Assembly: GCA_038503035.1 (NCBI GenBank)
Contig: JAVSML010024359.1
Coordinates: forward strand, 124,001 to 188,000
Direction: 5' to 3'
DNA: 64,000 nt
From: Crocodylus rhombifer
Lineage: Eukaryota > Chordata > Crocodylia > Crocodylidae
The position numbers were made by a program, and so were the translations under genes. The notes beneath the pieces were generated by a model. It had not been told where the DNA came from and did no database searches. It was given only the letters and a program-made list of their open reading frames with translations. Within the stretch, counting starts at the first letter, position 1. Each line of letters begins with the position of its first letter. Of this stretch, positions 49,572-62,088 are shown in pieces.

Positions 49572-50075
49572 TCTAGTTCTGGGCACCGCACTTGAGGAGG
49601 GATGTGGACACCATTGAGAGGGTCCAAAGGAAGGCCACTCGCATGAACCAGGGACAGCAGGGCACACCCTATGACGAGAGGCTACAGGACCTGAACCTGT
49701 TCAACCTCCACAAGAGAATGCTGAGAGGGGACTTGGTGGCCATCTATAAACTAGGGAGGACCAGCAGGGAATGGGAGAGACCTTGTCCCCCGAGCGCCTC
49801 CCGGAGTAACAAGGAATAATGGCCATAAGTTGTTAGAGAGTAGGTTCAGACTAGACATCCAAAGGCACTACTTCACAGTCAGGGAAGCTAGGATCTGGAA
49901 CCAACTTCCAAGGGAAGTGGTGCTGGCTCCTACCTTGGGGGTCTTTAAGAGAAGGCATGGCAATTACCTAGCTGGGGTCATTTGCGTCCAGTTTTCTCTC
50001 CTGCCCAGGGCAGGGGGTCAGACTAGAATATTTGAAAGGTCCCTTCTGACCCTACATCTATGAATCTATTAATCT
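49572..50075 (+). mobile_element. CR1 LINE 3' fragment
   Basis: It carries the end of ORF2 (RRDVDTIERVQRKATRMNQG, then [20 protein letters not shown] and [19 protein letters not shown]) with a frameshift near 49820, then the 3' UTR GGTCAGACTAGA and a tail ATCTATGAATCTATTAATCTA. It is older than copies A and B. Confidence 0.93.
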
Positions 50076-52181
50076 ATGTTGGTGTACTTAAAATTATATC
50101 AATTGGAAACCTTTCTATGCACATTATTTTTTCTGCACCTCTGCTGTGAAACTTACCAAAAATGTACTGTGCCAAAACTGTACCATTTGTTACAATTTCT
50201 TATGTCATTTATCAAATCCTTTACTGAATTCCAGACAGATTTCTGCTGTATTTCTTTTTTTTTAGAGGATCAGTTTATCAAAGAAAAATATTGGTTTAAC
50301 CTGGAAAAACCTGTTCTTGGTAAATCTACTTTGTATTTTATCCCAAAAGGTTATATTCTGTTGTCAGTTACACCTGCATAATATTACCTACAGTGATATT
50401 CAGTAATTAAATAATGTATTTAATTAAGCACCTACTCATCAGGTGATGCTTTGGGCTTACATGGTTAAAATATAAATTGCCTGTAAAAACATATCAGTAT
50501 GCCATGCTGCAGGCATTCTCACTTAAAAAGATTTTTAAACTTTATTTTAAATGGATTAGTAGCTCTGAAGTTTTTCTAATGTTTTTCCACAAAAAGGGCT
50601 ACAGTCTTTAAGTTTTAATTCAACAACAAAGATTTAAAAATGTTATGATAAGATTGATTGAACTTCAGCCCTACATACCAAAACTCCAGCATTCAGCCCA
50701 TAATAAACTTACAATTATAAATATTTACATGGAACTGATTTACTTTTATTAATTTACTTTAATTAATCTTTTTGATTTTTGTCAGCATTTCTAAAAGAAC
50801 ATTCTTTCAGTATCTTCTTAACATCAGAAGATGTAGGATCTGTATTACATGCAAGTATAGAATTGTAGTGCTAACAGGATAGGCACTTATAAATGTTTGT
50901 GTTGGTGAAATCCTATCACAAATTACCTATCAAAGGGTGACAAGTGTTCCTGATATTAAAAGCACAAGAGTTGCAGAATGGCATGAAACTGGATTTTTTT
51001 CCAGTCAAATCATTGGCATTTTTATTTGCAAAATGTTGGGTCCTGCTACAGAAACAGGTTCTGACAAGCTAAAGATATTTTCAACAAAATCCTATCACTT
51101 TTCCAACATTTTCAGACTACTTTTTCCGAAAATGTTAGGTAAAATTAAGAGCATCTGCTTTGTGTTATAAATACACTGAATTCAATTGACATACATTTGG
51201 GGAAAGCTGGTATAAAAGTGAGGAGTTTGGCACATTGCTAACTACTGTGATAGTATTGAAGAAAAATAGTTGTCCAGGTATTTTTTTGTTATAAATACTA
51301 AACAGGAGATTCATGATAAATTCTATGCAGTTACTTCTTTTTCAAAACACCTCTTTGTTTGATAGCAACATGGTGAAGGTTTGTCATATGACTATAATTT
51401 GTTGATATAGTTCAGCAATTCTCAACCAAGGCACCTGGGGTGCCTAGGATACTTTCAAGGGTGCTGTAGGGTGCATACCTAGTGCTAACCGTATGATAAA
51501 CTCAGAGATTTAAAATGTGAGGAACAAGGAATGGGAAAGGCACACACAGGGGAGACAGGCAACAAGGAGTGAGGATGCAGAGGGAGCAGGGTAAGGTGAG
51601 GAGGCACTGCAGGCAGAAGACATAGGGGCAAGGAGTGGGAGGGCAGCCTACAGGAGGAGGCTGGAGGTGCATGAAGTAGGGAGTGAGGAGCAGGCATAGG
51701 CAAGAGCTCCAGGATGCAGGCAGCAGGAGGCAGGCACAGACAAAGAGGAGCAAGTGGAAGAGGGCACGTAAAAGGGGGGGGCAGGGTTGACAGGTTCAGG
51801 GGGGCAAGGGGCAGAGGTTTCCTCACCCTTCACTGTTGCTCTCCTCACCACAGCAGTTGAGGTAGGGCAAATTTATGAGAAGCCTCCACTGATTAGATCC
51901 TTTAGGTGGAAAATTATAACATATTTATAATTTCCATGTATAGAATCTAATTCCTGGGGAGTCATCTTAAATTCAAAATCATCTTGGATTCAGGTAAATG
52001 TGATATTTTCTTTCTTAGGACCTGATTGTTCAAATAGATCATTTGCATAATCACTTCATTTGAGCAAAAGTGTAGCATTGCATCCATAAGTGAAACTTCT
52101 GTAAAAGAGTACAAATGCATTAGTAGAAGACTGTTTTAAATTGTTATCTTTATTATCTCTGTATAATGTATTTAACTAGAT
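50076..52181. other. AT-rich intergenic DNA with a hAT-like remnant
   Basis: No gene is seen. At 51414-51500, CAGCAATTCTCAACCAAGGC followed by GGTGCC is a hAT-like left end; the purine-rich block to about 51800 may be its interior. No right end was found. Confidence 0.4.
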
Positions 52182-52490
52182 CAATAATTCTTAATGTTTT
52201 TTAGACTCAAGGCACCCTTCATTAGATTCAAGGCATTTCTCATAAAATGCCAACTTTTAGCTTTCACTCTGTTATTTTTCTGTAGTAAAAAAAAAGAGCA
52301 GTCGTTCTGTTGCTAAGAACTCAGGAGGACCACAATGGGTCAGAATGGTTTTGCCACCATGGATTCATATTTGAAATCTATGAGTTTATCTTGTGAATAA
52401 TGTCTGCAACTTAAACAGTGCTAACACATTGCATGACACCCTGGAAGCACACATGAAAGAATCTTGAGGCACCCTTGTTGAGAATCACTG
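52182..52490. mobile_element. Short hAT element
   Basis: Starts CAATAATTCTTAATGTTTTTT and ends AGGCACCCTTGTTGAGAATC then ACTG. The ends are inverted, and both carry AGGCACCCTT inward (also in inverted sense). It shares its left part with 17905-18075. The 8-bp flanks AACTAGAT and ATATAAGC do not match, so the target duplication has decayed or the ends are slightly off. Confidence 0.65.
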
Positions 52491-53910
52491 ATATAAGCCC
52501 AGTTATCAAGATCTTGCAAAAATTGCAAAACTTCAGTCCTGATGTTGAAGGTTAACAGTGGAGGGCCTAAAATGTTTGGAACAGGGCTTACAGTAATGAG
52601 GGGTCCAGCTTCCAAAGGTTTGGGTGTGCATCCATATCAGCTACTCAAGTAGGTGTGAGTGCTCTGCAGCCTTGATACCCATTTGAGTTTTGGGTCTCTG
52701 CAGATGGCCAATCAGGATGTCAAACACTGCCTTTGAGATCATGTCCACATGAAGTGGACATCTGAGCCCTGACTGGGCAAAAGAAGTTACATATGTACTT
52801 GCTTTTCCTATTGAACTTGATGGGATTAAATGCTTAAAATCTATTGCTGAGTAAAATGGAATTATTGATGTACTAAGGGCACAGCTAAATCAGTAACTAG
52901 ATTTGTTATCCTAAAAAGATTAAGATATCAATATACCAAATACTTTTTTTCTTTTTTGGACTGAATTAGGTTGGATGAGCAGCTAAAAATGCATCTAATA
53001 GAAAAAATACTACATTCAATGTAGCAAAATAAAAATACATCTATCATCTGTAATCCTTTTACAAAACACACTTGTTAAATTTAAAAAAAAATGCATCTAA
53101 ATTATTCCTAGTTTTAACCTACATTGTGAATTACTACAATGCAATGAAAATTGTAAAGTAAGCATTTTGGTGCTAAATTATGTTCCTTTTTATAAAGTAC
53201 ATGATGAAAGAAACCTGTTTTTAACTTTATTTTAAAATAGTTTAGAAACTTCAGTATTGCATATGCAGTATATCTACATTCTTTAGTTTTCTGATTAACT
53301 GACACCTTAAATGCAGTAGAGATATTGAAAACATTACAGTTTCAGTAGGCTACAAGTCTAGAAGTGTACAGTATGGTATGTCACATACTTGGAATTCTGG
53401 TAATAATACTGCTATGCATCCCATACATTCAGCTATAAAATTGAGCTTTCAAATGAAGAATACACCTGGGACAAAAAAGATCTGTCCTGGGGCTAAATAT
53501 CATGAATTATTAAAAGAAGATACCCTGAATCCAAGAATTTGCTAGCAAACATCAAGCAAAATAGTCAATCATATAAGAAAGTATTTGCCACTTATATTTT
53601 AAGTTATGAATTCTCAGTGATAATGAAAAAATAATCAATTTTTGCTTATAGAATTACAAAATCTTAACCATTATGCTTTTTTCTTAGGGTTAGAAATTTG
53701 TTGAATAAGATGCATAGGTTAGATAAGATTTATTAAATCAACTATATGGACTAGAGACACAACTGAAACAAATATATTATTTTTTCCATAACATGAAAAT
53801 ATTCCCCTAATCTCACCCTTTCTTCCTCCCCCCTATCCAAAACCTCAGTATATAGGTCTACACAGGGGAAGTAATTATCAACCCTGTCTAACCTGAAACC
53901 CTGACACCAG
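52491..53910. other. Intergenic DNA, no gene seen
   Basis: AT-rich sequence without recognised coding, RNA or repeat features. Confidence 0.4.
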
Positions 53911-54196
53911 GGGTACATCTTCATGCAATCAAAGGTGTGATTGCAGCACACAAAAGCATATCCAAGTCAGCTTGGGTATCAGTAGCAGTGAAGTTACATA
54001 CAGCACCATGGACTTCAGCATGGACTAGCAGCCCAGGTAAGTACCCCTGGTCTTGGTAAGGTTTGTACAGTTTGCATTGAAGTATATAATGCCATAGCTT
54101 CACTGTAATGTTACCCAAAGTGGCTAGATTAAAACTAGCTCAGGAATACCTACACATACTGCAATCATCCCTTCCAAGCATAATGTAGACCTACCT
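53911..54196. mobile_element. MITE-like element with long imperfect inverted ends
   Basis: The left side GGGTACATCTTCATGCAATC, continuing to GTGATTGCAGCACAC, pairs with the complement of the right side, GGTAGGTCTACATTATGCTT, continuing to GATGATTGCAGTATGTG. The similarity runs for roughly 50 bases with gaps. No coding capacity. Confidence 0.55.
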
Positions 54197-54595
54197 AAGA
54201 CTTGCCTACATGGTGGTTAGCACAGGCCAGCCTGACCTGATCTCTGCTGCAAAGTCTTACTCATGCCAGATCCCTGGAATTGGGTCCAAAAGTGTATGGT
54301 AATAGCTTATGTGCTGGGAAGGATTTCTATGTGTAATAGTCTCAGTAATGCACTCAATTGTATTCACAGGGTGTTTTCTCTTCACCCTGGTGCAGAACTA
54401 CTGTCTGTGGCCATGACATGAGAACAATATTTCACTGAATGAACTTTCAAATAAAGCTACACATCAAAGTGAAAGAAGTAGCACTTGCCAGCAAGAACTT
54501 TTAGTGAGACTATCATTAAGTAATTCAGTGGACAAAATACAGAAGAATTAGTAACACACTTTCTTGGACAGCACCTCATTTCAAATGCTATTGAG
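54197..54595. other. Intergenic DNA, no gene seen
   Basis: Unremarkable sequence; nothing recognised. Confidence 0.4.
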
Positions 54596-55308
54596 TGGAG
54601 GAGTCAAACTCATCTGGCCCTGCAGGCTGGATAAGTGGTGTGGGGCTGGTCTGAAGGTTGGATGAGGCCCACAGACCCCTTACACCTCCAGCATACCATG
54701 TCCGGTGGCTACTCCAGCCCTTCTGGGACCTGCAGCACAGATCCAAGAGTGGCTAGAAGGGATGCTATATGTGGCGCAGTCCAGCCAGAGACACCTAGTG
54801 TGGATCCCAGGCTGGGCACTGCAGTGCCCACCCCATCCAGACTGCACCACCTGTGGTACCCACTCTGAGAGCTGCAGTGGGTTCAGGACCTGCATGAGGT
54901 GCTTACAGGTACTGCATGCACTGCAGGTCCCAGGCTGGCTGGAGCAAGTGCGGCACACAGCATGGTCCCAGAGTTGCCAGGGAGAGCGCTGTGTGGCAAA
55001 CATCCCAGACCCAGCACAGCATGTGACATGGTTCAGCTGTGGCAAGCACTGCAGGCACTGTGCCACTCACTCCAGCTGGTTTGGCATCTGCACTACAGGC
55101 CCAGGCTGAACTGCAACATATATGATGGCAATTCTGGTCACTTCAGATTCTGCACTGCAGACACCCACCACATGTGACATGCGTCTTGGGCCCTGCCATG
55201 GGGCTGAAATGGTGTGCACTGTGCCCCATGTAGGTCTGCTGAGACCCAGGGGCAGCACTGGACCAGATGGCAGGGCTCCAGTCACAGGCTGTATGCTTGA
55301 CACCCCAG
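54596..55308. mobile_element. hAT-like element, degenerate internal repeats
   Basis: Starts GAGTCAAACTCATCTGGCCC and ends GGCTGTATGCTTGACACCCC, so the ends are inverted and match the 2789-3298 type. The interior is built of degenerate CAGC/CTGGGACC-rich units. The long open frames at 54705-55109 (plus) and 54680-55066 (minus) come from this composition. No clean target duplication. Confidence 0.6.
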
Positions 55309-57989
55309 ATATGAAGCACAGCACAGTGCTCACAGAACACACAACGTGGAATTAAAATGTTAGGGAAGTGGAGGTATCTTACAGTGCAAAAGAAAAGGAA
55401 GTAGATAAAGTACTTTTCAAGTGGAATTATGGCATAATGATGGAAGCCAAATAGGACCCAGGCTGAATTAGCCATTATTCTCACAGGAAAGTAGGTGGGA
55501 TGTCAATCTGGGCTGAAGCAAAACCTGAGATCAAACCTACACTTGGGATACAGCCTTTGTCTACCCTGCAGCTACAAATACCCAAAGGACTACTTCAGCC
55601 ATTCCACTGGTACTATTACAGCCCACGTTGTGAAGTAGAAAGTGGATGTCAGAGAGTTACCCAGTATCTTCCCCCTTCCCCTCCCCCCCGGCCCCTGATG
55701 CCTCTTCCAGTCTCCTTGGGCAGCTTTTCTGGACTCACGTGCTATAAAATATGTCATTGTGTTGATAACAATCATAAAGTCAGATTAGCTGGCATTGTGT
55801 TTGCATTGTGTCAGCTATTATTGTCAACAGTTTAATAATGTTAAGATGACATGACACTAAACACAATTTGCCCTTTACAGGTCACTGAGTCATTGCCAGC
55901 ACCCTGTCAGTCAACTTAGCTCTTCACAGATTTGTTTAAATATATTATAATTTTGTATTATAAAAATGTATTATAATTTTGTAGTTTTGTGAAAAACTAT
56001 CTTGCATTGTCTTGGACAGCAGAATCTTACCAATTTCACTGCATGGATGTTTCATTATTCACACAGCAGGCCTAGCCTTAGGAAAGGAAAAAAACAAATC
56101 GGGTTTAGTATCTTTTGCTTAGAGTCAAAATGAATATTGTCCATTATAGCTTACTAACTTTTGAAATACAAGAGGTCTACAGAATTGAAGAACATCCTAT
56201 TCACTAAGATTGTTTTCTGCCATGATAATTATCTCACTACAGCTGAAGGTTAATATATCATGCAGAACTTTGGGGAATGTCTTAATTTTAATTTAAAATG
56301 TTTTAATGTTCAAGCCAAGTACTTTTAAAATAAAAATGAATAGCCTAATAATGGAATTTATGCTGTGAAAAAGATCCTTCTTTTCCTGGATGTGCCACCC
56401 ATGTTGGGGGGGAAGGAAAATAACATAGTAGGTAGGACTCTTCAAGCCCTGCCCAAAAAATAATCCTCCATGACTAAACTTAGCTACTATTCACAGATGT
56501 TCAAAGATATAGACATTCAAAATACGATCACATGTAATCTGCTCCCTTCTGCAGGGTTCAGATTCTGATCTGAAATAACACTAATATACATAGGTGCTGA
56601 CTTTTATTTTTGTCAGGAGGAGGGGGGTGCTAAAATGATGGGCACGTGGAAAGTTGTATGTATTTCAGGTGACAGCCCTCTTCCTGAGGGGGGCCGGGGC
56701 CCTCAGGTCCCCTCATACTCAGTGCCTTTCCCAATATACAAACCAAACCAGGTTATAGTGTGTATGTCTTGGAGGCTTCACAGTGACCATCCAAATAATC
56801 TTGGTGTTACTGTTTTTCTTAGGAGGGTCTTGCCAGCTCTCTTTTAAATTAAATTTAGGAAAAACTTAGGTAGGCATACTGTGGATGAGGTCTACGTATA
56901 CTTGCTTGAACTTTGGAAAAATGGTAAGAGCATTCATAAAGTCCTGTGACAATCTGCAACCACTAAAAGTTTTTGTTTTTATATCAGTGACAGAGCCTTC
57001 AGAATTCACAAACATTTAGTTAAAACTTTCAAACTAATCCTTTCAATGGGAACTAGAGGTGCTGATCGTAAGAGGTGCTGATCATATTTGCAAATCAAGC
57101 CACTAACATGTAGGAAAATGGTACAAGGAGTTGATATGATATCAGATATGTTAAGATTAAAATTACAAAACCTAACTACAGAAGTTTTTATGGTCACATC
57201 TTCAGTGATGCATTCCACCCTGACAGGTCTACTTTGGAAATCGCTTCTTGCCTCTGGGTGTCATAGTCTCATAATATAAAAAAGAAAAATTAAAAGCTAC
57301 AGTTCAGAACACCCCTTCTAGTTAGAAAAACAAGAAGCATCTTTCAAAGACTGTAGTCAGAGATTGAATAGTTATAACAGTAATGTTTGCTCACCTTCAT
57401 AGTTCTAATATTTAAGCCTTGAGTCCTTGCTGGGTCAGCAGACATCATGTAGGACACAAAAAGGTTCTTCTGCCATCCCTATTTAACATGCTGTTTCCCA
57501 GAATAGCTACTCTGTTTCTGTAATTTAACTTTTGGGGGAGGACAGGATGTTGACCAATTATTGAACCTGCTGTCCTGGCAAGGAGAACCAAAGGACTGCA
57601 TTCTGTATTGTCCCTACCCTTTAACTTGTTCAACCAGGGCAATCATATCAGGAATGATAATTGCCAGCGTCATAGCTCTCAGGCTCATAAGAAGATACAC
57701 ACCTTGCCACATTCCAAGGTGCTAATATAATCCATCATTTTATAAAGATTCACTTTATTCTCCACAATTGAAGTCTGAAATAGTTCATATAAACATAGAA
57801 CACGTTGACAAGATTTATGTTGTGTTACAATTAGGATTTGGCAGGATCTATGTTGGAAAACAGACCAAAGACATGACTACACAGTTTAGCTGTTATAATG
57901 AAGGTTGGCTAGGTGTGTACTGAAAGGTGGGTGCATTGGCATGAATGGAAGTGGGTGCATATGCAAATACCAAACTCTAAAACTCTTGG
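55309..57989. other. Intergenic DNA, no gene seen
   Basis: AT-rich; a C-run near 55680-55690 and a G-run at 56405-56412. No coding exon, RNA gene or element ends recognised. Confidence 0.4.
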
Positions 57990-58583
57990 TTCAGAAGTGA
58001 TACTTTATATTAAACCAACTAAAGCCCAAAAGCTTGGAAATAAATCTTTTTTAAAACTATTTTAGTTGGTCTAATCAAAAGTATCACCTCCAAACCAAAA
58101 GTTTTAGAATTGTGTATTTCTCTCTCTCAGACCAACATGGCTACAAAATAGATCCCTGAAATATGGAAGATACCATATTTTAGCCATTTTTGGAAAAATA
58201 AACTTCATTGCTAAACAAGAAAGAGAGATTTCTGTATCTCCCTGCTTGCTTCTGACATCTGACACCTCCTTATCTGTAGCAAAGAGCAAACTCAAAGAGC
58301 AACTCGTACAACAGGATTCTCAGGAACCCGGGGGAATATATGTCCAGCTTCAGCTTCCTCTGTGCAAAATGAAGTTTATTTTCTACCTAAGAGGACTTTT
58401 ACAATCTTTTGGTTTCTCCTCAGCCTGAAGAAGGGTGCATGTTCCTGAAAGCTTGCAAAGAAAAAATTATTTTTTTGCTGTTTTTGGTTAGTCTAATAAA
58501 TGGCATCACCTCTGATGTTTAGAGTTTTGTATTTCTCTTTGTCTCAGACCAACATGGTTACAAAATAGATCCCTGAAATATGC
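57990..58583 (+). repeat. Pair of SINE-like repeats in direct orientation
   Basis: Two related segments, about 57996-58166 and 58428-58583. Each has an AAAGCTTG core, TTAGTTGGTCTAAT or TTAGTCTAATAAATGG, ATCACCTC, and a nearly identical end, CAGACCAACATGGCTACAAA or CAGACCAACATGGTTACAAA, then ATAGATCCCTGAAATATG. This looks like the conserved tail of a widespread vertebrate SINE/transposon family; I cannot name it. Confidence 0.6.
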
Positions 58584-58877
58584 AAATACCAGCAGTTATG
58601 AATGAGTAACTTTGTGGGAAGATACAAGAGTGTCCACGGGTGATGGTTGGATGCATTTTTGGGTATCTGTGGGAATGGAAGCCTGCACTGGTATGAATGG
58701 GTGTGGGGGGTCTGGAAGTGGTGAGGATTCATGGGTGCTTGCATTTGAGTAGGTGCACCCAAACGGGTATGAATAGGTGGGTGCATGTAGATGAGTGGGT
58801 ATGAGTGGGATAGTGGGTGTGGGGAGATATGGCTGAGAAGAAATACTAGCGTGGTTGTGCATGAGTGTAGAGGCAGA
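58584..58877 (+). repeat. G/T-rich degenerate minisatellite
   Basis: Loose repeats of GGGTGCATG, GGTATGAATGGGTG and GTGGGTATGAGTGGG words. Similar wording at 57915-57965 on the other side of the SINE-like pair. No coding role; the Pro/His-rich minus frames come from it. Confidence 0.5.
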
Positions 58878-59345
58878 GCTCACAGGATCATAGGCAAGTA
58901 GGGCTGGAAGGGACCTCACCTAGTCTATGCCATCTACTCCAGGCCTCTGCGCAAAGAAGGAGCATCCCGGACTAAACTCTCCCAGCCAAACATCTGTCTA
59001 ACCCGCTCTTGAAAACTTCCAAGGATGGAGACCGCACAGTTTTTCTCTGTAGCTCGTTCATATGCTTGACCACCTTCAGGGCCAGAAAGTTCCCCCTCAG
59101 CTCCAGCCTCAAGTTTCCCTCTGAAGCTTGAGGCCCTTGCTCCTAGTCTTGCCCTCTACAGGCCCATCTCCATCCTCTCTGTAATTGCCCTTCAGGTGTT
59201 TGAAGACCATTTAACATCTCCGCCCCCGCCCCAATAGCCCCAGTTCTCGCAGCTTTTCCTCAGAAGCCTCCCCTCCCCCAGGCCATTAGTGTTGCCTTGC
59301 AAATAGCGCTCACGTCCTTCTTGACATGTGGGGCCCAGAGCTGGA
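58878..59345 (-). mobile_element. CR1 LINE fragment next to a CpG island
   Basis: The plus strand reads AGGATCATAGGCAAGTAGGG, CTGGAAGGGACCTCACC, and later GTGGGGCCCAGAGCTGGAC, the reverse complement of the CR1 3' region. Degenerate, with no open RT frame. It stops where the CpG island begins. Confidence 0.8.
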
Positions 59346-60160
59346 CTTTGGCTGTGGGATGAGTGGACAGCGAGCGGGGGGCTGGGGCCGGGGCCGGGGC
59401 CGGGGCTGGCGGGAGAGGACGGGGTGTGCGTGCCGGGCCGGGGCTGAGCGGGGCTGTGGGCGGGCTGTGGGGGGCGCGCCGCATAGGGAAGCGGGGGCAG
59501 CTGCCGGAGGTGAGTGCCGCGCTCGCACGCGCGCTCTCCTGCCTTCCTCAGGCGAGGCCTCCCCTGCGGAGCCGGGCGCTGGGCGCGGGACGAGCCGGCT
59601 GTCACTAGTCCCTGAGCTGCCGCCCGGCCCGGACTCGCGCGGCAGACGGGGCGGCTTCGCTTGCGGCCGGGCTACAGCGCGCCTGCCGGCAGCCTGCGAG
59701 CGGGTCCAGCCCGGAGCCGAGCGTCCCGTCCCGTCGGGGTAGCAGAGCGAGCGCGAGCGCTGCGGGCGGAGGCGGCGGCCGCCGGCGGATCGCGGCAGGG
59801 GAGCGCCACTGCCCGACTGCGCTGGAGCCCGGAGCAGCAGGAGCAGGAGCGGGGTAAGCGGCGCCGGGGCGCCGTGCCTCGCGCCTGCCCGCTCCGCCCG
59901 CGGCTTCGGCCCTGGGCTGCCCCCGACGGCCGGAGCCCCGCTGCGAGGGAAAGCCGCGCTGGGGCAGCAGCGCCGGGCTGGCCCCGCGGGGCGACGGCTC
60001 CGCGCGTGCGAGGCGAGCGCAGGCGCTGGGGTCTTGCCGGGATCCCCCGGACGCTTTGTTTAGACCCAGTTCCCTGCCTCCATCCTGGAGCCGCGCACAC
60101 CCGCCTGGCAGCGTCTCCGCTGCGGCCCCGTGTAGCAGGGGCAGGAGCAGAAGGACACTG
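59346..60160 (+). promoter_or_regulatory. CpG island, probable promoter of a plus-strand gene
   Basis: Very high G+C and dense CpG over about 800 bp. It contains GGGGCC repeats at 59384-59401, many GC boxes, and a strong splice donor GGG|GTAAGC at 59853/59854. I infer a 5' non-coding exon ending at 59853 that is spliced to the coding exon at 62089. The start of transcription cannot be fixed from sequence. Long Arg/Ala/Pro-rich open frames on both strands are typical of CpG islands and are not called as genes. Confidence 0.65.
59384..59407 (+). repeat. GGGGCC hexanucleotide repeat
   Basis: Three GGGGCC units followed by GGGGCT, in the proximal CpG island. Runs of four G at this spacing can form G-quadruplexes. 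Confidence 0.95.
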
Positions 60161-62088
60161 GTGCACCCCTTGGCATCCTGCTCCCCCCGCGGTTTAAAGC
60201 CAAGGGCCTGGCAGCGCGGGGGCACTTCTAGTCAGGAGGTGGGAGGGAGTAGCTTGACTTCAGGGCTCCTTCTCATCTACCTGTGCCCTTCTAAACCTCA
60301 TTCCACAGGCACGAAGGCCGCTTCCTTGGCCTTGATGTTCCACCCACGGACCTAGTTTTGCTTCTGCCTCTCTGTCAGCTGCTTCTGGCAATGCAGCTCT
60401 TATTTCACAGCCTGTTTTGAACTCCTTCCAATGAAGCGATATTTGCTTTTCGCTTCCCTCTTAAAGTGAATAATGTGGCCCTAGGCCCCTGGTGTATTAC
60501 TAACCCACTTAGTTTCTTTATAACTCAAAAAGAATAGGTGTTGTTTTCATAGATGATGGGGCACCTCTCTGGCTGCACCCCCCTTTTCAAAACTCTAGGT
60601 CCACCTGTGTTACCAGCTGACAGTAGCATGAGGGCAGCAGAAGGAAATTCAGCAAGAGTCTCTAGAAGATAGAAACAGCTCATCCTCGGGGAGTTCTCAG
60701 GACTCTTACAAACCGAACACCTTTGGGGAATTCTGTTTTAAAAGCTTTCTGGAAGCTTGTGTCATAACCCAATATAGAAAAGCTTGTGAGTTAAAGTGAA
60801 TCCCAGCATTTAGAGTATGATTCCACCTAGACTGGAGGCCTACTCTTGAATGACACTCAGTGCTTCAGAAGAAGAAAAAAGGAAATGCTTTACTCTGGCC
60901 AGCACCAAAAGGAAAGCTTTATAGTTCTAAAAGGCAGCAATATGACAAATAACCTACTCCTGCACGGGTTTAAAAGACACAATGGTGAAATGGCTGGTAG
61001 CTGGACTATACTAGTGCTCTTATTATTGCTAGCACTGCTAGAGCAGAACTGGAGCTATTTAAAGATCCATAAGTCTGAAGAGAAATGCTAGAGCAGTAAG
61101 GCAACCTTTTTGGCAGGTGTGCCACAAATTAACCCTGCACCCTCCCTGAGTGCTACTTTGATCACCTTCCCCTTCCTGACCTGCTGTTTTGCTTTCTGCT
61201 TCCTTCCCTGTACTCCCTGCCCCTCTGCTGCTCTGATTTCTGCTTCCTGCGCTATCTGTTGCTGTGTTGTTTGTTCCCTCCCTGATATCTTGCGTGCCAC
61301 AGAGATTGTCCATACCTGTGCTAGAGTAACCATAGCCGAGGCATCTGAATCGGGAATTTCTGCTATGATTCAGGAAATGTGCATTGGTAGCCAGGCATTC
61401 CTTCCTTCTAGCGAGAGCGGCAGAGTTGTGAAAAATTGGGCAGCCAGTGGAGCCTGGATAGGCAGCCAGGACCCTTTCAAATCTAAATCCTGATTGCACC
61501 ACTTCCTGCTACAAAACATCAGAAGTTGTGGATGTCCAACTTAAGACATCTACAAATTGAAACAGCCAAAATTAGCAGCAGTTTGGGCTTTTTGTTTTTT
61601 GTTGGTAAATTTGTCACAGGAATGCCATTTTCCATTTTTACATTATTTAATTTAGTATATTAAATGCTTCGTGACATAATCTTTTTGTGCAAAGATGCCT
61701 TAAGCATCTTTGTATCATACAGTATAGTTTGCCCCATGCATTAATAACTTTAAGTTAAATTTAGACAACTAATCTAAATCTTACTAAAACTGTAGTGAAA
61801 TGCCTATGTTGATTTATTTTTTAAGTTACTGTTTTAAAGATCTATTCTGCATTCCTCACTTCAGTGGATTTTAAGTGAGTAATTCTCTTTTAGCACGGTT
61901 AAATTAAATGTCTATTGATGAATGTCAAAGAGCAGATGAACTACATGAATATTCTGTTTGGAGCATATATTAACCTGAATGCTATTTATACACATCAATG
62001 TTGCTACTAAGGGAACAAAGCAAACCCATGTTTCATTGTCATTATATGACTTTGTTACATGTATCTTTACTGTTTTTGTGTTATTTAG
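59854..62088 (+). other. Inferred first intron of the plus-strand gene
   Basis: From the GTAAGC donor at 59854 to the TGTTATTTAG acceptor at 62088. It holds a hAT element (61094-61318). The rest, 60160-61090 and 61320-62088, shows no coding exon. Whether additional non-coding exons lie within cannot be told. Confidence 0.45.
61094..61318. mobile_element. Short non-autonomous hAT element with perfect TSD
   Basis: An exact 8-bp duplication, TGCTAGAG, at 61086-61093 and 61319-61326 encloses 225 bp. It starts CAGTAAGGCAACCTTTTTGG and ends GAGATTGTCCATACCTG, inverted hAT-type ends. Pyrimidine-rich interior, no transposase. Confidence 0.88.

Noticed and set aside
54680..55109. Overlapping plus and minus open frames of about 130 codons, Cys- and Trp-rich
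   Set aside because: Come from degenerate repeats inside a hAT-like element.
59605..60225. 206-codon minus-strand and 178-codon plus-strand open frames in the CpG island
   Set aside because: Arg/Ala/Pro/Gly-rich composition on both strands, as expected from CpG-dense DNA with few stop codons.
61059..61502. 147-codon minus and 127-codon plus open frames before the secreted-protein exon
   Set aside because: Largely covered by the hAT element at 61094-61318; no protein similarity.
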